DNA from: Scandinavium goeteborgense
Lineage (GTDB): Bacteria; Pseudomonadota; Gammaproteobacteria; Enterobacterales; Enterobacteriaceae
Assembly: GCF_003935895.2 (NCBI RefSeq)
Contig: NZ_CP054058.1
Span: forward strand, 1,984,001 to 2,048,000
Direction: 5' to 3'
DNA: 64,000 bases
Program-made: the position numbers and the translations under genes
The notes under the pieces: generated by a model
What the model was told of the DNA's origin: nothing
The model's database searches: none
Seen by the model: the letters and a program-made list of their open reading frames with translations, nothing else
In this document: positions 48,419 to 59,071 of the stretch, piece by piece
Position numbering within the stretch: position 1 is the first letter of the stretch
Layout of the letters: every line of letters begins with the position of its first letter

Positions 48419-50435
48419 TCCTTTCGGTAATGGAGCCCGCGACCGGGGCCTGTTCGAGCTGTAACAGCGAACAGTAAAGCCGCCAGACTATCGCCGCCAG
48501 TTCTCTGGCGGCAGGCTGGTGGTGATGGCCTAAGGCTTCGTAAATCCGCTTTAATTCGCTCAGCGTGGAGGCCAGCGGGCGCTGCTGGACGCCGCGTTCG
48601 CTCATCACATCACGCAGCAGGCTGATGCACAGATCTCGCACCTGAACCAGCGGATCGGACCGAGTTTCCCAACTCCTGAGCTGCCACACCACGTGGGAAC
48701 AATTCAGCAATACCACGCCCCAGCGCAGCAGCCAACGGCGGGCCAGGGCATCCTGGCTGTTGCTGAGCTGGCTGATGTAGTGATAAACCAGCGATTCAAA
48801 CTCGTGCTCACTTTGCTGAGGATGGCGACTCAACTGGTCAATAAAGTGACGCCGTAACGACTGAATATGACGCCGACTTTTACGCGCATCAGAACCTGGT
48901 TTCAGGACCGCAAACGCCAGCCACGCCATCCCAACGCCAATGATTTTTGCCAAGTTATCATTGAGAAAACCAGCAAAATCATACACCGGCGGGTTAGTGA
49001 CCGAGATAAACGAGCCCATAAACACCACCAGCTGTCCCCACAATCCCGCGTACTTCGGCATCTGTAATTTGAACAGCTGCATGGTGACTAGCAACGGGAA
49101 CAGGAACAGCAGGAATTGCCATAGATCGCTGATTTGCACCATCAGGCCAAACTTCACCACAAAGCTGAACACCGACAACCAGAGCAGCGTGCGCAGCAGC
49201 AACGTCAGGGAATTGAACGGTGAGGGCGAGGTTGAAAACAGCACGCAGCAAATCGCCCCGAGCGTCAGCGCCGCCGGGCCGGAACTCCACTGCGTATTGA
49301 TCGACCACGCGCCAATCATGATTAACGCGAAAAAGGTTCGCGCGCCGTTCCATAATGCTTCCGCATGATCGGTCCTGCGGGTCAGCGGTGGTGCGGCCGG
49401 AACCTCAAATTCGGTAATTGGAGAGGCGTTTTCCAGCCGGTTCAACCAGCGACTCGACGTGAGATAGAGCCGGCAAAAATAGCGCAGGCGGTGCCAGAAC
49501 GCGTGATGCCGAAAATCCTGGGTGTCACGCGGGGCCAGCGGCGCAATAATCTTTGCGACGCTATAGGCATCCGCGGCCGGTCGGGCGAGTTCGGCCAGCA
49601 GGCGCTCCAGAACGTCACGCATATTGGCTGGCGCTTCCGGCCAGTTGAGCAACATCCGGCGCAGGCTGGAAATCACGCTGGTCAGGCGCAGCTGTTGATG
49701 CAGAAGATAGTTGAGCAGGCTGTTACGGCGACGAAATCGGTAGTGACTCCAGAACGCCTGAATACGCAGCAGGTTCATGGTCAGGATCTGACCAATAACG
49801 GTTTCGTGGGCGGTACGAACGGTGTCGGTGTTTTCCGGCTGCCAGAGCAAGCTGGCGTGTTCCAGAATACGCGCATGCATGTTTTTCAGGGCGGTGAGCA
49901 GCGTGGTGCCATCGGAGGTGCTTGGCAGGATCATCATCATCAGCGCGCCGCACAAAATCCCGAGAATAACTTCACAGACGCGCGCCTGCGCGATTTCCCA
50001 GATATGCGTGGCGTCGATCACGTTGACCATCGGGAAGGCAATGATGGCGCAGGTGTAGCCTGCCAGCTGGAACGCATACGCGGCGTTGTTCATGTACATC
50101 GCGCAGGTCCAGGTGCAGAAGGCGATCCACGCCGATAGCGCCAGCAGGAACAACCAGGGGTCGGTCATGGTGTGCCCGGCAATCAGGATCGCGGCGACGG
50201 CACCGAGCAGGCTTCCGGCGATTCGGCCAAGGCTTTTACTGATGACGCCGCCGACGGTGGGGAAGCTCACCACGGCGGCGGAAGTCATCGCCCAGTAGGG
50301 CTGATCGAGATTGATGTAGTACGCAAAGCTCAGGGCCAGACACATAGCGATGCCGTTGCGGAGCGCATATCGCCATTGTGGTCGGGTCGCTTTAATCCAT
50401 GGCAGCGACCGCCAGTTGAGCGCCTGGAGGTTCAT
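48411..50435 (-). CDS. ydhK: YdhK, FUSC-family inner-membrane exporter component
   Basis: 674 residues. FUSC/AaeB-like protein with two blocks of membrane segments (about 28-175 and 365-505), each followed by a cytosolic part. Works with the membrane-fusion protein YdhJ and the small YdhI, probably in efflux of aromatic acids or similar. Start overlaps the ydhJ stop (TAATG). Confidence 0.92.
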   Translation of the reverse strand: MNLQALNWRSLPWIKATRPQWRYALRNGIAMCLALSFAYYINLDQPYWAMTSAAVVSFPTVGGVISKSLGRIAGSLLGAVAAILIAGHTMTDPWLFLLALSAWIAFCTWTCAMYMNNAAYAFQLAGYTCAIIAFPMVNVIDATHIWEIAQARVCEVILGILCGALMMMILPSTSDGTTLLTALKNMHARILEHASLLWQPENTDTVRTAHETVIGQILTMNLLRIQAFWSHYRFRRRNSLLNYLLHQQLRLTSVISSLRRMLLNWPEAPANMRDVLERLLAELARPAADAYSVAKIIAPLAPRDTQDFRHHAFWHRLRYFCRLYLTSSRWLNRLENASPITEFEVPAAPPLTRRTDHAEALWNGARTFFALIMIGAWSINTQWSSGPAALTLGAICCVLFSTSPSPFNSLTLLLRTLLWLSVFSFVVKFGLMVQISDLWQFLLFLFPLLVTMQLFKLQMPKYAGLWGQLVVFMGSFISVTNPPVYDFAGFLNDNLAKIIGVGMAWLAFAVLKPGSDARKSRRHIQSLRRHFIDQLSRHPQQSEHEFESLVYHYISQLSNSQDALARRWLLRWGVVLLNCSHVVWQLRSWETRSDPLVQVRDLCISLLRDVMSERGVQQRPLASTLSELKRIYEALGHHHQPAARELAAIVWRLYCSLLQLEQAPVAGSITERTT

Positions 50436-51376
50436 TACAGCGAGCCAATCGACACGGTGCAGGTGGTGCCGGAAACCAGAATAATATCGTCTGGCAGCTT
50501 ATAAAACTCGATCCGCACCGGCACGCGCTGGGCCAGACGCACCCACGGAATGGTCGGTTTAACATCGGCAATCAGGCTGCCTTGTGGGCCAACGCTCTGA
50601 TCGGAGATAGCGCGCCCAATGCTGGCGACGTGACCCTGTAACGTTTGTCCATTACTGTAAAGCACCACGCTGGCGCTGACGCCTGGCTTGATGTGACGGA
50701 GTTTGGTTTCTTCGAAGTAGCCGACAACATAGAACGAGTGGCTATCGACGAGGGCAAATACCGGGTGCCCGACGGCGGCGTAATCGCCTGTGCGAGTGGA
50801 CATGTTGGTCACCCAGCCGTCTACAGGCGCTTTGACCTCGGTCTGTGACAGCTGCCAGTTGGCGTGTTCCAGCGCGGCGTTAGCGGCATCGACACTGGCT
50901 TTGGCTGCGGCAACACTGGCTTTGGCGGCTTCGGCATTGGCTTTTGCAGTTTTCAGCGCGATGTTAACCGTATCGAGGTCTTCCGCAGAAATGAAGTTTT
51001 TGGGCAAATTGCGGCGACGATCGGCTTCACGTCGCGCTTTATCCATATCCGACTGTGCCCGGTCCATATCCGATTGTGCTTTTGCCATATCAGACAGGGC
51101 CTTAGCATGCTGCGCTTGGGCATTCATCACCGCGATATGAAATGGCGTGGCGTCGAGGCGAAACAGCACGTCACCGGCTTTAACCTGCTGGTTATCCTTC
51201 ACATTCAGTTCCATGATGCTGCCCGAAACCTGCGGCGTAATACTGACCTGTTCGGCGCGGATTTTGCCGTCACGGGTCCACGGCGACTGCATGTAGTAAT
51301 TCCAGACCAGCCACACGGCAATCAGGGCCAGGGCTGCGACCAACAGCGTGGAGAAATATTTTAGCTTTTTCATCAA
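50435..51376 (-). CDS. ydhJ: YdhJ, HlyD-family membrane-fusion protein with lengthened coiled coil
   Basis: 313 residues; N-terminal membrane anchor about 7-26, lipoyl half-motifs about 45-80 and 180-200, and a coiled-coil hairpin between them (about 84-176). The hairpin arms contain tandem 7-residue units: [14 protein letters not shown] in the first and [15 protein letters not shown] in the second. From memory E. coli YdhJ is 285 residues, and the 28 extra fall as 14 in each arm. Links YdhK to an outer-membrane channel. Confidence 0.92.
   Translation of the reverse strand: MMKKLKYFSTLLVAALALIAVWLVWNYYMQSPWTRDGKIRAEQVSITPQVSGSIMELNVKDNQQVKAGDVLFRLDATPFHIAVMNAQAQHAKALSDMAKAQSDMDRAQSDMDKARREADRRRNLPKNFISAEDLDTVNIALKTAKANAEAAKASVAAAKASVDAANAALEHANWQLSQTEVKAPVDGWVTNMSTRTGDYAAVGHPVFALVDSHSFYVVGYFEETKLRHIKPGVSASVVLYSNGQTLQGHVASIGRAISDQSVGPQGSLIADVKPTIPWVRLAQRVPVRIEFYKLPDDIILVSGTTCTVSIGSL
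50891..50953 (-). repeat. 21-bp tandem repeat, second arm of the YdhJ hairpin
   Basis: Three units of 21 bp share the core CACTGGCTTTGGC or close variants. Each encodes one heptad. Confidence 0.8.
51042..51104 (-). repeat. 21-bp tandem repeat, first arm of the YdhJ hairpin
   Basis: Units TCCATATCCGACTGTGCCC, TCCATATCCGATTGTGCTT and a diverged third copy (GCCATATCAGACAGGGCC), 21 bp apart. Each encodes one heptad. Confidence 0.85.
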
Positions 51377-51382
51377 GTTAGT

Positions 51383-51619
51383 TTACCACGCCACAATCAT
51401 AACCAGCGCCAGGCATACCGCCAGCGCGAACAGGGAAAGATCCATTAACAGCGGATGCCAGACATCCCCGGCGTACATCCAGTCGCGCAGTAGGCGATGG
51501 GCGAGCAGCCAGATGAGAAAACCGAGGATAACCGCTTTGAAAAGCGGGGGGAAATAGATAGAGGCCCCGACGATGAGGTCCTGCAGGGGAAGTCCCGAAG
51601 TATTGAGCGTCAGCTTCAC
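51383..51619 (-). CDS. ydhI: YdhI, DUF1656 small membrane protein
   Basis: 78 residues from a GTG at 51619 ([15 protein letters not shown]) with AAGGA 9 bp upstream; a TTG two codons earlier is the alternative. Two membrane segments (about 18-45, 55-78). First gene of the ydhI-ydhJ-ydhK efflux operon, divergent from slyA, as in E. coli. Confidence 0.9.
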   Translation of the reverse strand: MKLTLNTSGLPLQDLIVGASIYFPPLFKAVILGFLIWLLAHRLLRDWMYAGDVWHPLLMDLSLFALAVCLALVMIVAW

Positions 51620-51769
51620 GAGCAAAAATCCTTTGCATAAGCATCGTTGCGGGTCGAGGACCGCGATGCGCCATCATTTTAATGAGTGTAAATCATTGTG
51701 TCAGTCTGCGGGGACAAGGCAATACATTTGTTTTGGCCATTTAAATGCTGCACACTATTCTAAAATCAG

Positions 51770-51790
51770 TATAATAACTTAGCAAGCTAA
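51770..51790. promoter_or_regulatory. slyA promoter with SlyA autoregulatory box
   Basis: Perfect -10 TATAAT (51770-51775) followed by the exact SlyA palindrome TTAGCAAGCTAA (51779-51790) over the expected start point. SlyA binding here should repress its own gene. Confidence 0.88.
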
Positions 51791-51806
51791 TTATAAGGAG
51801 ATGAAA

Positions 51807-52241
51807 TTGGAATCGCCACTGGGTTCTGATCTGGCACGGCTGGTGCGTATCTGGCGTGCTTTGATTGACCATCGCCTGAAACCTCTGGAATTAACGCAGA
51901 CTCACTGGGTCACGCTGCATAACATTCATCAGCTGCCGCCTGAACAGTCGCAAATTCAACTGGCTAAAGCGATTGGGATTGAGCAGCCTTCACTGGTTCG
52001 TACCTTGGATCAGCTGGAAGAGAAGGGCCTGATTTCGCGTCAGACCTGTGCGAATGACCGTCGTGCCAAACGTATTAAACTGACTGAGAAAGCCGAACCG
52101 TTGATTGAAGATATGGAGACGGTGATTCGCAAAACGCGGGGTGAAATCCTTGCGGGCATTTCTCCTGAAGAACTGGATTTACTGCTTGGGCTGATTCGTA
52201 AGCTAGAGCAGAACATCAACGAACTGCAGTCCAGAGACTGA
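51807..52241 (+). CDS. slyA: SlyA, MarR-family regulator
   Basis: 144 residues from a TTG at 51807: AAGGAG (51795-51800) touches the ATG at 51801 but is 6 bp from this TTG, and SlyA is known to start this way in enterics. Winged helix with recognition region [27 protein letters not shown]. Global regulator that counters H-NS silencing. Divergent from ydhI. Confidence 0.95.
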   Translation: MESPLGSDLARLVRIWRALIDHRLKPLELTQTHWVTLHNIHQLPPEQSQIQLAKAIGIEQPSLVRTLDQLEEKGLISRQTCANDRRAKRIKLTEKAEPLIEDMETVIRKTRGEILAGISPEELDLLLGLIRKLEQNINELQSRD

Positions 52242-52260
52242 GTTTCGCGCCGATCGTGAC

Positions 52261-52290
52261 AAAAAGGCCCTGATATCAGGGCCTTTTTTT
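52261..52290. terminator. bidirectional terminator after slyA
   Basis: Palindrome AAAAAGGCCCTGA / TCAGGGCCTTTTT with T-runs both ways. It reaches into the stop codon of the convergent diguanylate cyclase gene. Confidence 0.93.
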
Positions 52291-53644
52291 ATGCCTGCCA
52301 GGCCATCACCCGGTTACGTCCGGCTTCTTTGGCCTGATACATCGCTTCATCTGCACGCTTAACGTAGGTTTCCGGTGATTCCTGCGCGTCCAACGCTGTA
52401 AAAAGCCCCATGCTGATGGTCACCTGTTCAGGTAAATGCAGGAGACTGCTTTCGCTGACGGTGCCACGGATCTGTTCTGCAATTGCCCGTGCGCTCTGCG
52501 CATCGGTATTCGGCAGCAGCAGAGCAAACTCTTCTCCTCCGATGCGGGCCGCCAGGCTGCCGGTGTTCAGGAACTCTTGCAGGATCTTCGCCACAAACTG
52601 AATGACCTTATCGCCCTCAAGATGGCCGTAACGGTCGTTGATGTGTTTGAAGTGATCGAGGTCGCAGACGATGACGGAAACCGGCGTGTCCGAGGAGACT
52701 TTCGCCACCTGTTTGGTCAGGCTGTCGTAAAAGAAGCTGCGGTTAAACAGGTGGGTCATGGCATCACGAATCGAGTTTTGATAGGAGTCCTGATACTTGC
52801 TGTTAGATTCCCGATACAGCGTAAACACATCGCCCAGCAGGATGATAATCAACGTCAGGGTGGCGGTAGCTTCAAACAGGCGTGACTGGTACCAGGAATA
52901 CCCCGCGATGGAAATCGCTGGCAGCAAGAGGATCAAGGTGAACAGATAGAATGCGCAGAATAAACAGCCGCTAAACCAAAAAATATTCCGTAAATGGGTG
53001 ACAACCAGCATAAACGTTAGCGTCAGGGACCACAGCGCACACAATGCGCCAAATAACAGGTGATGCCAGCCCAAGGTAAATAACCCCGTAGGATTATCAA
53101 TGAAATGAAGTGTGTATTTTGTCTGCTCGCTGGCAAATAGCCACGCTAAAAAAAGCAGTGTGGCGGTGAACCCGGCAATGGCCGAGAGAATAACGGCATG
53201 ATTACGCAGCGAATGAATATCACTGTGGCGGCATCGATATAGATATATTGATACAATGAATAATATTGCCATTAATATATTGCGGACAATATAGAATATC
53301 AGGGCGCCGTTATAATCAACGTGCGCCAACGGCGTGCACTTGAGTGCCTCAGTGTAGCTGCTGAGCGTACCCAGCATCAACCCCGCCGAGCCCAGGAAGG
53401 CGAAGGCAATCGCCATCAGGTATAGCCGGTGCTTATCGCAGAGATACTTCATCAGCATAAATACGGCGATCAGGATATGAAACACCATCAGGAATATCGT
53501 GGTGACCGGAAATAAAATCCGCGACATTGCAGGGATAAGATAAATGACCTGAGTCGAGAAGAGATGAATAACACCGATGATAAAAAGGGCTGCCCCAAAA
53601 AAAATCAACAAGCGATTAAACGGAAACGCTTTATTTTCAATCAT
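52289..53644 (-). CDS. membrane diguanylate cyclase (MASE-type sensor + GGDEF)
   Basis: 451 residues from the ATG at 53644 (MIENKAFPFNRLL) with AGGA 6 bp upstream. About eight membrane segments (10-275) form a MASE4-like sensor, then a GGDEF domain about 285-450. It has CDLDHFKHINDRYGH and an active-type GGEEF at 369-373. The RxxD inhibitory I-site is replaced by NTGS, so product inhibition is probably absent. K-12 has no such gene between slyA and slyB; the N-terminal half is visibly more AT-rich than its neighbours, suggesting acquisition. Confidence 0.9.
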   Translation of the reverse strand: MIENKAFPFNRLLIFFGAALFIIGVIHLFSTQVIYLIPAMSRILFPVTTIFLMVFHILIAVFMLMKYLCDKHRLYLMAIAFAFLGSAGLMLGTLSSYTEALKCTPLAHVDYNGALIFYIVRNILMAILFIVSIYLYRCRHSDIHSLRNHAVILSAIAGFTATLLFLAWLFASEQTKYTLHFIDNPTGLFTLGWHHLLFGALCALWSLTLTFMLVVTHLRNIFWFSGCLFCAFYLFTLILLLPAISIAGYSWYQSRLFEATATLTLIIILLGDVFTLYRESNSKYQDSYQNSIRDAMTHLFNRSFFYDSLTKQVAKVSSDTPVSVIVCDLDHFKHINDRYGHLEGDKVIQFVAKILQEFLNTGSLAARIGGEEFALLLPNTDAQSARAIAEQIRGTVSESSLLHLPEQVTISMGLFTALDAQESPETYVKRADEAMYQAKEAGRNRVMAWQA

Positions 53645-53869
53645 ATTCATTCCTGAAGAAGATATTTTAAGCACAGTTTAGAGCAGGCATCCCGCCTGGA
53701 GTCGCGCAAGTTTACGATCGTCTTAAAAAATAAAAGTTGCGCGTGCGCAAACATCATTCGGCTAAATATTTCCGGGGTTTATGGGTTCCAAGATGCTATT
53801 GAAAATATAGAAAAAGCAGGAAGGGAAGGCAGAGAGAAGCGTGTGACCCAAAGGTCACACGCCTGATAA

Positions 53870-54337
53870 TTAGCGCGGGGAAACGGTCACCTGGCTACCA
53901 TTGCTGGCCATCACAACGCGTTGGCCTGCGACGAACTGGGTATCACCCTGTTTCTGCACAACCATAATGGTGTTGCCGTCGTCTTTACGGATTTCCAGCT
54001 CAACGCCCTGGGTTTTGTTAATGGCACCCTGAACGCCCTGGCCCGCTACGCCACCTGCAACAGCACCTGCTGCGGTCGCGAGTGAACGACCGGTACCACC
54101 GCCGACGGTATTCCCGAGGAAGCCACCGAGAACCGCACCGCCGATTGCGCCGATAACGTTAGAATCGTTGCCGCCCTGGATCTGTACCGGACGCGTGTGG
54201 ACGATGGTCCCGTAGGTCACATTCTGAACCTGTTTGGCTTCGGATGCGGAATAAACGTCCCCGGACAGGCCGCTGCTATTAACACAACCGGCAAGCGATA
54301 AACCAATCATTGAAACGGCCAATACACGTAACATCAT
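53870..54337 (-). CDS. slyB: SlyB outer-membrane lipoprotein
   Basis: 155 residues. Lipobox LSLAGC (C18), then a glycine-zipper region (IGAIGGAVLGGFLGNTVGGGTGRSLATAAGAVAGG) and a conserved C-terminus QVTVSPR. PhoPQ-regulated protein that forms ring-like nanodomains around outer-membrane proteins under LPS stress. PhoP box at 54463-54479. The start is the first of two ATGs, with AGGAG 9 bp upstream. Confidence 0.96.
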   Translation of the reverse strand: MMLRVLAVSMIGLSLAGCVNSSGLSGDVYSASEAKQVQNVTYGTIVHTRPVQIQGGNDSNVIGAIGGAVLGGFLGNTVGGGTGRSLATAAGAVAGGVAGQGVQGAINKTQGVELEIRKDDGNTIMVVQKQGDTQFVAGQRVVMASNGSQVTVSPR

Positions 54338-54613
54338 TTATGAATCTCCTGTTCACCAAGAAACGCTCTTGAGAGCATCCTTACACCGCAATTATATGGC
54401 ATTTATGTGCCACGGGTCATATGTTCTCCGAGGATCTCCTCAAAATTGTAATCTCTTTGTGCTTAACCAAGTATAAACGGTCGTTATGCCATCCGTGTGA
54501 TTCAGTCTGCATTGTGCCCGCGCACAGGTTGGTTAAATTTTGTTATTGGATCATGGTATTAAGAAAGCGTTTATGTTTCAGTGTGGCTCTCAGTTGTGAA
54601 CTAAGGAAGGCGT
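54338..54613. promoter_or_regulatory. slyB-anmK divergent intergenic region
   Basis: 276 bp containing the slyB PhoP-dependent promoter on the reverse strand and the anmK upstream sequence with AAGGA before its ATG. No additional gene seen. Confidence 0.6.
54445..54479 (-). promoter_or_regulatory. slyB promoter with PhoP box
   Basis: On the reverse strand CGTTTA - TACTT - GGTTAA (54479-54463), each half one base from (G/T)GTTTA, then 12 bp, then a -10 TACAAT (54450-54445). This is the spacing of directly PhoP-activated promoters. Confidence 0.82.
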
Positions 54614-55738
54614 ATGAATTCGGGTCGCTATATTGGTGTGATGTCGGGTACCAGCCTTGATGGCGTGGACGTGGTGCTTGCGGCGATGGACGATAACATG
54701 GTGGCGCAGCAGGCCAGCCTGTCGTATCCCATTCCCATTGCACTGAAGGAAGACATTCTCGCGATTTGCCAGGGACAGCAACTGACGCTGTCGCAGTACG
54801 GCCAGCTTGATACGCGTCTGGGCCGTCTGTTTGCCGATGCCGTGCTGGCGCTGATGGCGCAGGAAAAACTGTCAGCCAGGGATATCGTCGCCATTGGCTG
54901 TCACGGTCAGACCGTCTGGCACGAACCGGACGGTGACGCCCCGCATACGCTGCAAATCGGAGACAACAATATTATTGCCGCACGCACTGGCGTGACGGTG
55001 ATTGGTGATTTCCGCCGTCGCGATATCGCCCTCGGCGGGCAGGGCGCGCCGCTGGTGCCTGCGTTCCATCACGCGCTGCTGGCCAATCCGCATGAGCGTC
55101 GCATCGTGCTGAACATCGGCGGGATTGCGAATCTGTCGATGCTTTGCCCAGGACTGCCGGTTAAAGGGCACGATACCGGGCCGGGTAATATGCTGATGGA
55201 CGCGTGGATCTGGCGTCAGTGCGGTAAACCGTACGACAAAGATGCTGAATGGGCGAACTCCGGCAAAGTCATTCTGCCACTGTTACAGGAAATGTTGAGC
55301 GACCCGTGGTTTGCGCTACCGGCACCGAAAAGTACCGGACGCGAATATTTCAACTACGGCTGGCTGGAACGCCAGTTGGCGAAGCATCCGGGCATAGCGG
55401 CGAAAGATGTCATGACCACGCTGACCGAATTAACCGCCGTCACCATTAGCGAACAGGTGCTGCTGAGCGGCGGCTGTGAACGGCTGCTGGTGTGCGGCGG
55501 CGGCAGTCGTAATCCGCTGCTGATGTCGCGTCTGGCTGCATTGTTGCCGGGTACGGAGGTTTCGACCACCGATGAGGCTGGTGTCAGTGGGGACGACATG
55601 GAAGGCCTGGCCTTCGCATGGCTCGCGTGGCGTACCCTTGCAGGGCTGCCGGGCAATTTACCGTCGGTTACCGGTGCCAGTGAGCCTACTATTTTAGGGG
55701 CTATTTTCCCTGCAAACCCGGCGCATAATCAGAGTTAA
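54614..55738 (+). CDS. anmK: Anhydro-N-acetylmuramic acid kinase
   Basis: 374 residues, a few longer than E. coli AnmK at the C-terminus. Cleaves and phosphorylates anhMurNAc to MurNAc-6-P in wall recycling. Start motif [15 protein letters not shown], catalytic aspartate in [19 protein letters not shown] and NIGGIANLS are present. A hairpin at 55784 follows. Confidence 0.96.
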   Translation: MNSGRYIGVMSGTSLDGVDVVLAAMDDNMVAQQASLSYPIPIALKEDILAICQGQQLTLSQYGQLDTRLGRLFADAVLALMAQEKLSARDIVAIGCHGQTVWHEPDGDAPHTLQIGDNNIIAARTGVTVIGDFRRRDIALGGQGAPLVPAFHHALLANPHERRIVLNIGGIANLSMLCPGLPVKGHDTGPGNMLMDAWIWRQCGKPYDKDAEWANSGKVILPLLQEMLSDPWFALPAPKSTGREYFNYGWLERQLAKHPGIAAKDVMTTLTELTAVTISEQVLLSGGCERLLVCGGGSRNPLLMSRLAALLPGTEVSTTDEAGVSGDDMEGLAFAWLAWRTLAGLPGNLPSVTGASEPTILGAIFPANPAHNQS

Positions 55739-55783
55739 CTGACTGAGGCGGGTGCCTGTTGCCGATAGAATGGAAGTATTAAG

Positions 55784-55801
55784 GGAGGGCATCTGCCCTC
55801 C
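55784..55801 (+). terminator. hairpin between anmK and mliC
   Basis: Stem GGAGGGC / GCCCTCC, loop of four, no U-tract. Weak terminator or processing stem. Confidence 0.45.
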
Positions 55802-55829
55802 GGGACCGGGACAGTCTTAAGGCAAGCCA

Positions 55830-56165
55830 ATGAAAAAAACTCTTCTCGCTGTAGTACCACTGATAGCCCCCCTGATGCTCTCCGGCTGTAGCTACTACAA
55901 CCAGTTCGTTGAGCGAATGAACACCGACACGCTGCAATACCAGTGTGAAGAAAAACCGCTGACCGTTCATCTCAATAACACCCGTCAGCAGGTAGACTTC
56001 ATCTATGACAATCAGCAACAAACGTTGACACAGGGTATCTCCGCCTCTGGCGCACGTTACACTGACGGCATCTACGTTTTCTGGTCCAAGGGCGACAGTG
56101 CCACAGTCTACAAACGTGACCGTATCGTGCTGAATAACTGTCAGTTACAAAACCCCAAGCGTTGA
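55830..56165 (+). CDS. mliC: MliC, membrane-bound C-type lysozyme inhibitor
   Basis: 111 residues, lipobox MLSGC (C20), then the MliC beta-barrel domain ([46 protein letters not shown]). Outer-membrane lipoprotein that blocks host lysozyme. Between anmK and pdxH as in E. coli (ydhA). Confidence 0.95.
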   Translation: MKKTLLAVVPLIAPLMLSGCSYYNQFVERMNTDTLQYQCEEKPLTVHLNNTRQQVDFIYDNQQQTLTQGISASGARYTDGIYVFWSKGDSATVYKRDRIVLNNCQLQNPKR

Positions 56166-56222
56166 GATTTTGCTGATGGCGGCGCACAATAGCGCCACCT
56201 GAAGACAACTATCCTAAACGCC

Positions 56223-56879
56223 ATGTCTGATAACGACTCCCTGCAGCAAATCGCGCATCTGCGCCGTGAGTACACCCGTGGCGGCCTGCGCCGTCGCGAT
56301 CTTCCTGCTGAACCGCTGGCGCTGTTTGAACGCTGGCTGGGTCAGGCCTGTGAGGCCCGACTCGCCGATCCTACCGCGATGGTTGTGGCAACCGTGGACG
56401 AAAACGGTCAGCCGTATCAGCGCATCGTGTTGTTGAAGCATTACGACGAAAAAGGGCTGGTGTTCTATACCAACCTCGGTAGTCGTAAGGCTCACCATCT
56501 GGAGCAGAACCCGCGCATCAGCCTGCTTTTCCCCTGGCACTCGCTGGAACGCCAGGTGATGGTCACCGGTAAAGCCGAACGTCTCTCTACTCTTGATGTG
56601 ATGAAATACTTCCACAGCCGTCCACGCGATAGCCAGATTGGCGCCTGGGTTTCCAAACAATCCAGCCGTATTTCGGCGCGCGGGATCCTCGAAAGCAAAT
56701 TCCTCGAGCTCAAGCAGAAGTTCCAGCAGGGCGAAGTGCCGCTGCCGAGTTTCTGGGGAGGCTATCGTATCAATATTGAGTCGATGGAATTCTGGCAGGG
56801 TGGTGAACACCGTCTGCACGATCGTTTTTTATACCAGCGTGAAAACGACGCCTGGAAAATCGACCGCCTCGCGCCGTAA
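56223..56879 (+). CDS. pdxH: Pyridoxamine/pyridoxine 5'-phosphate oxidase
   Basis: 218 residues, FMN enzyme that makes PLP from PNP/PMP. Conserved [24 protein letters not shown] and the C-terminal RLAP. PLP supplied here is used by SufS upstream in the window. The salvage kinase gene pdxY, usually after tyrS, is missing. Confidence 0.97.
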   Translation: MSDNDSLQQIAHLRREYTRGGLRRRDLPAEPLALFERWLGQACEARLADPTAMVVATVDENGQPYQRIVLLKHYDEKGLVFYTNLGSRKAHHLEQNPRISLLFPWHSLERQVMVTGKAERLSTLDVMKYFHSRPRDSQIGAWVSKQSSRISARGILESKFLELKQKFQQGEVPLPSFWGGYRINIESMEFWQGGEHRLHDRFLYQRENDAWKIDRLAP

Positions 56880-57005
56880 TCGCGCATTTTGTTGTTTTAA
56901 GCGCTGGCACAACACGGGCTGGCGTTTTATTCTATGAACCTTTCGCAAATGGCGAAACGTCGTGTACCGGCTATGGTGCAGTCTGTTTTATACATGGAGA
57001 CTTTG

Positions 57006-58280
57006 ATGGCGAGCAGTAACTTGATTAAACAATTGCAAGAGCGGGGCCTTGTGGCTCAGGTGACGGATGAGGAAGCGTTAGCAGAGCGACTGGCGCAGGG
57101 CCCGATCGCGCTCTATTGCGGCTTCGATCCGACCGCTGACAGCTTGCATTTGGGGCATCTTGTTCCCCTGTTATGCCTGAAACGCTTCCAGGAAGCAGGT
57201 CACAAGCCTGTGGCGCTGGTAGGCGGAGCGACCGGTCTAATCGGCGACCCAAGCTTTAAAGCGGCAGAGCGTAAGCTGAACACCGAAGATACCGTGCAGG
57301 AGTGGGTGGATAAAATCCGCAAACAGGTTGCCCCGTTCCTCGATTTCGATTGTGGCAGCAATTCCGCCATTGCGGCGAATAACTACGACTGGTTCGGCAG
57401 CATGAACGTGCTGACCTTCCTGCGCGACATCGGTAAGCACTTCTCTGTAAACCAGATGATCAACAAGGAAGCGGTGAAACAGCGTCTGAATCGTGACGAT
57501 CAGGGTATTTCCTTCACCGAGTTTTCCTACAACCTGTTGCAGGGTTATGACTTTGCTTGCCTGAACAAACTGCACGGCGTGGCGCTGCAGATTGGCGGTT
57601 CCGATCAGTGGGGCAACATTACCTCCGGTATCGATCTGACCCGTCGTCTGCACCAGAACCAAGTGTTCGGCCTGACCGTTCCGCTGATTACCAAATCAGA
57701 CGGCACCAAATTTGGTAAGACCGAAGGCGGCGCAGTGTGGCTGGATCCGAAGAAAACCAGCCCGTACAAATTCTACCAGTTCTGGATTAACACCGCGGAT
57801 GCGGACGTTTACCGCTTCCTGAAATTCTTCACCTTCATGGACATTGCCGAAATCAATGCGCTGGAAGAAGAAGACAAAAACAGCGGTAAAGCTCCGCGCG
57901 CCCAGTACGTTCTGGCTGAGCAGGTGACCCGTCTGGTACACGGTGAAGAAGGTCTGGTGGCAGCAAAACGCATCACCGAAAGCCTGTTCAACGGCACGCT
58001 GAGTGCGTTAAGCGAAGCTGATTTCGAACAACTGGCGCAGGATGGCGTGCCGATGGTCGAAATGGAAAAAGGTGCTGACCTGATCCAGGCGCTGGTGGAC
58101 TCTGAACTGCAGCCGTCCCGTGGTCAGGCGCGTAAAACTATCGCTTCTAACGCAGTCACCATCAACGGTGAAAAGCAGATTGACCCGGAATACACCTTCG
58201 CTGAAAGCGATCGTCTGTTCGGGCGTTACACGCTGCTGCGTCGCGGTAAGAAAAACTACTGCCTGGTGTGCTGGAAGTAA
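57006..58280 (+). CDS. tyrS: Tyrosyl-tRNA synthetase
   Basis: 424 residues from [16 protein letters not shown], the E. coli length; an upstream in-frame ATG at 56934 is rejected. Class I synthetase: HIGH-type motif HLGH (about 45-50), KMSKS-type KFGKT (about 235), C-terminal S4 RNA-binding domain about 357-420. Followed directly by a terminator. Confidence 0.98.
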   Translation: MASSNLIKQLQERGLVAQVTDEEALAERLAQGPIALYCGFDPTADSLHLGHLVPLLCLKRFQEAGHKPVALVGGATGLIGDPSFKAAERKLNTEDTVQEWVDKIRKQVAPFLDFDCGSNSAIAANNYDWFGSMNVLTFLRDIGKHFSVNQMINKEAVKQRLNRDDQGISFTEFSYNLLQGYDFACLNKLHGVALQIGGSDQWGNITSGIDLTRRLHQNQVFGLTVPLITKSDGTKFGKTEGGAVWLDPKKTSPYKFYQFWINTADADVYRFLKFFTFMDIAEINALEEEDKNSGKAPRAQYVLAEQVTRLVHGEEGLVAAKRITESLFNGTLSALSEADFEQLAQDGVPMVEMEKGADLIQALVDSELQPSRGQARKTIASNAVTINGEKQIDPEYTFAESDRLFGRYTLLRRGKKNYCLVCWK

Positions 58281-58301
58281 TCTTCCCGTTCCCAGCACAT
58301 T

Positions 58302-58328
58302 AAAAAGGCCGCTTAGCGGCCTTTTTTT
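58302..58328. terminator. tyrS terminator
   Basis: AAAAAGGCCGC-TTA-GCGGCCTTTTTTT, 21 bp after the tyrS stop; usable in both directions, so also for convergent gstA. Confidence 0.93.
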
Positions 58329-58331
58329 ATT

Positions 58332-58362
58332 GCTCGATGACACTCGTGCTTATCGGGCCTAC
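58332..58362. repeat. REP-like palindromic unit overlapping the gstA stop
   Basis: A 31-bp sequence with the REP tail TTATCGGGCCTAC at its right end and a GCTCGATG head, as in enterobacterial REP/PU elements (imperfect stem). Its last bases include the TAG of gstA (58359-58361). Confidence 0.6.
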
Positions 58363-58964
58363 TGAATACCTTCTGCGGCCATCGCTGCGGTGACGCCCGG
58401 ACGGGCCGCCACGCGTGCCATGTAGGCTTCAATATTCTTCAGCCCGCTAATATCCAGTTTCACCGCGCGCGCCCAGCGCAGTACGGTAAACAGATAACCA
58501 TCGGCAATCGTAAAGCGGCTCCCGCAAATCCACTCGTTATCACGCAGAGCGTCGTCCACGTACTGCATTTTCTTCTCCAGCAGCGCGCGGACGGTTGGCT
58601 TGAAGTCTTCAGGGGTATCGGGACGGAACAGCGGCGTAAAGCCTTTGTGCAGCTCTGTAGCGATGTAATTCAGCCATTCCAGCGTTCTGTAGCGCGCAAT
58701 GCTACCGGCCGGGGCCAGCAGCTGGCGATCGGATTTGGTATCGGCGATGTACTGCATAATCGCCACGCCTTCGGTCAGCAGAGTGTTGTCATCCAGCTGC
58801 AGGGCGGGCACCTGGCCTTTTGGGTTCACTTGCCAATAATCTTCCCCGTTTTCCAGCTGCTTTTTTGCGAGGTCAACGCCGACCAGCGAAAAATCCATCC
58901 CGCTCTCTTGCAACGCGATGTGGGAAGCAAGGGAACAGGCGCCGGGTTTGTAGAACAATTTCAT
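58359..58964 (-). CDS. gstA: Glutathione S-transferase GstA
   Basis: 201 residues, beta-class bacterial GST. N-terminal thioredoxin fold [18 protein letters not shown] with the conserved C10, and C-terminal helical domain. Conjugates glutathione to electrophiles and has peroxidase activity. Convergent with tyrS because pdxY is absent. Confidence 0.95.
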   Translation of the reverse strand: MKLFYKPGACSLASHIALQESGMDFSLVGVDLAKKQLENGEDYWQVNPKGQVPALQLDDNTLLTEGVAIMQYIADTKSDRQLLAPAGSIARYRTLEWLNYIATELHKGFTPLFRPDTPEDFKPTVRALLEKKMQYVDDALRDNEWICGSRFTIADGYLFTVLRWARAVKLDISGLKNIEAYMARVAARPGVTAAMAAEGIQ

Positions 58965-59016
58965 GACGAACTCCTATGGACACAGATGTGTCCCTTATCC
59001 TAGAGCGCGAACAGAT

Positions 59017-59047
59017 AAAAAAAAAGCCGCTGAACGTATCAGCGGCT
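59017..59047 (-). terminator. dtpA terminator
   Basis: On the reverse strand AGCCGCTG / CAGCGGCT, loop of seven, then nine T. Confidence 0.92.
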
Positions 59048-59071
59048 TAATTAATTTGTTTTCCGGGAAAG

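Noticed and set aside
50891..51104. Short regular repeats as a CRISPR-like array
   Set aside because: The 21-bp units are in-frame heptad codons of the YdhJ coiled coil, without spacers of constant length.
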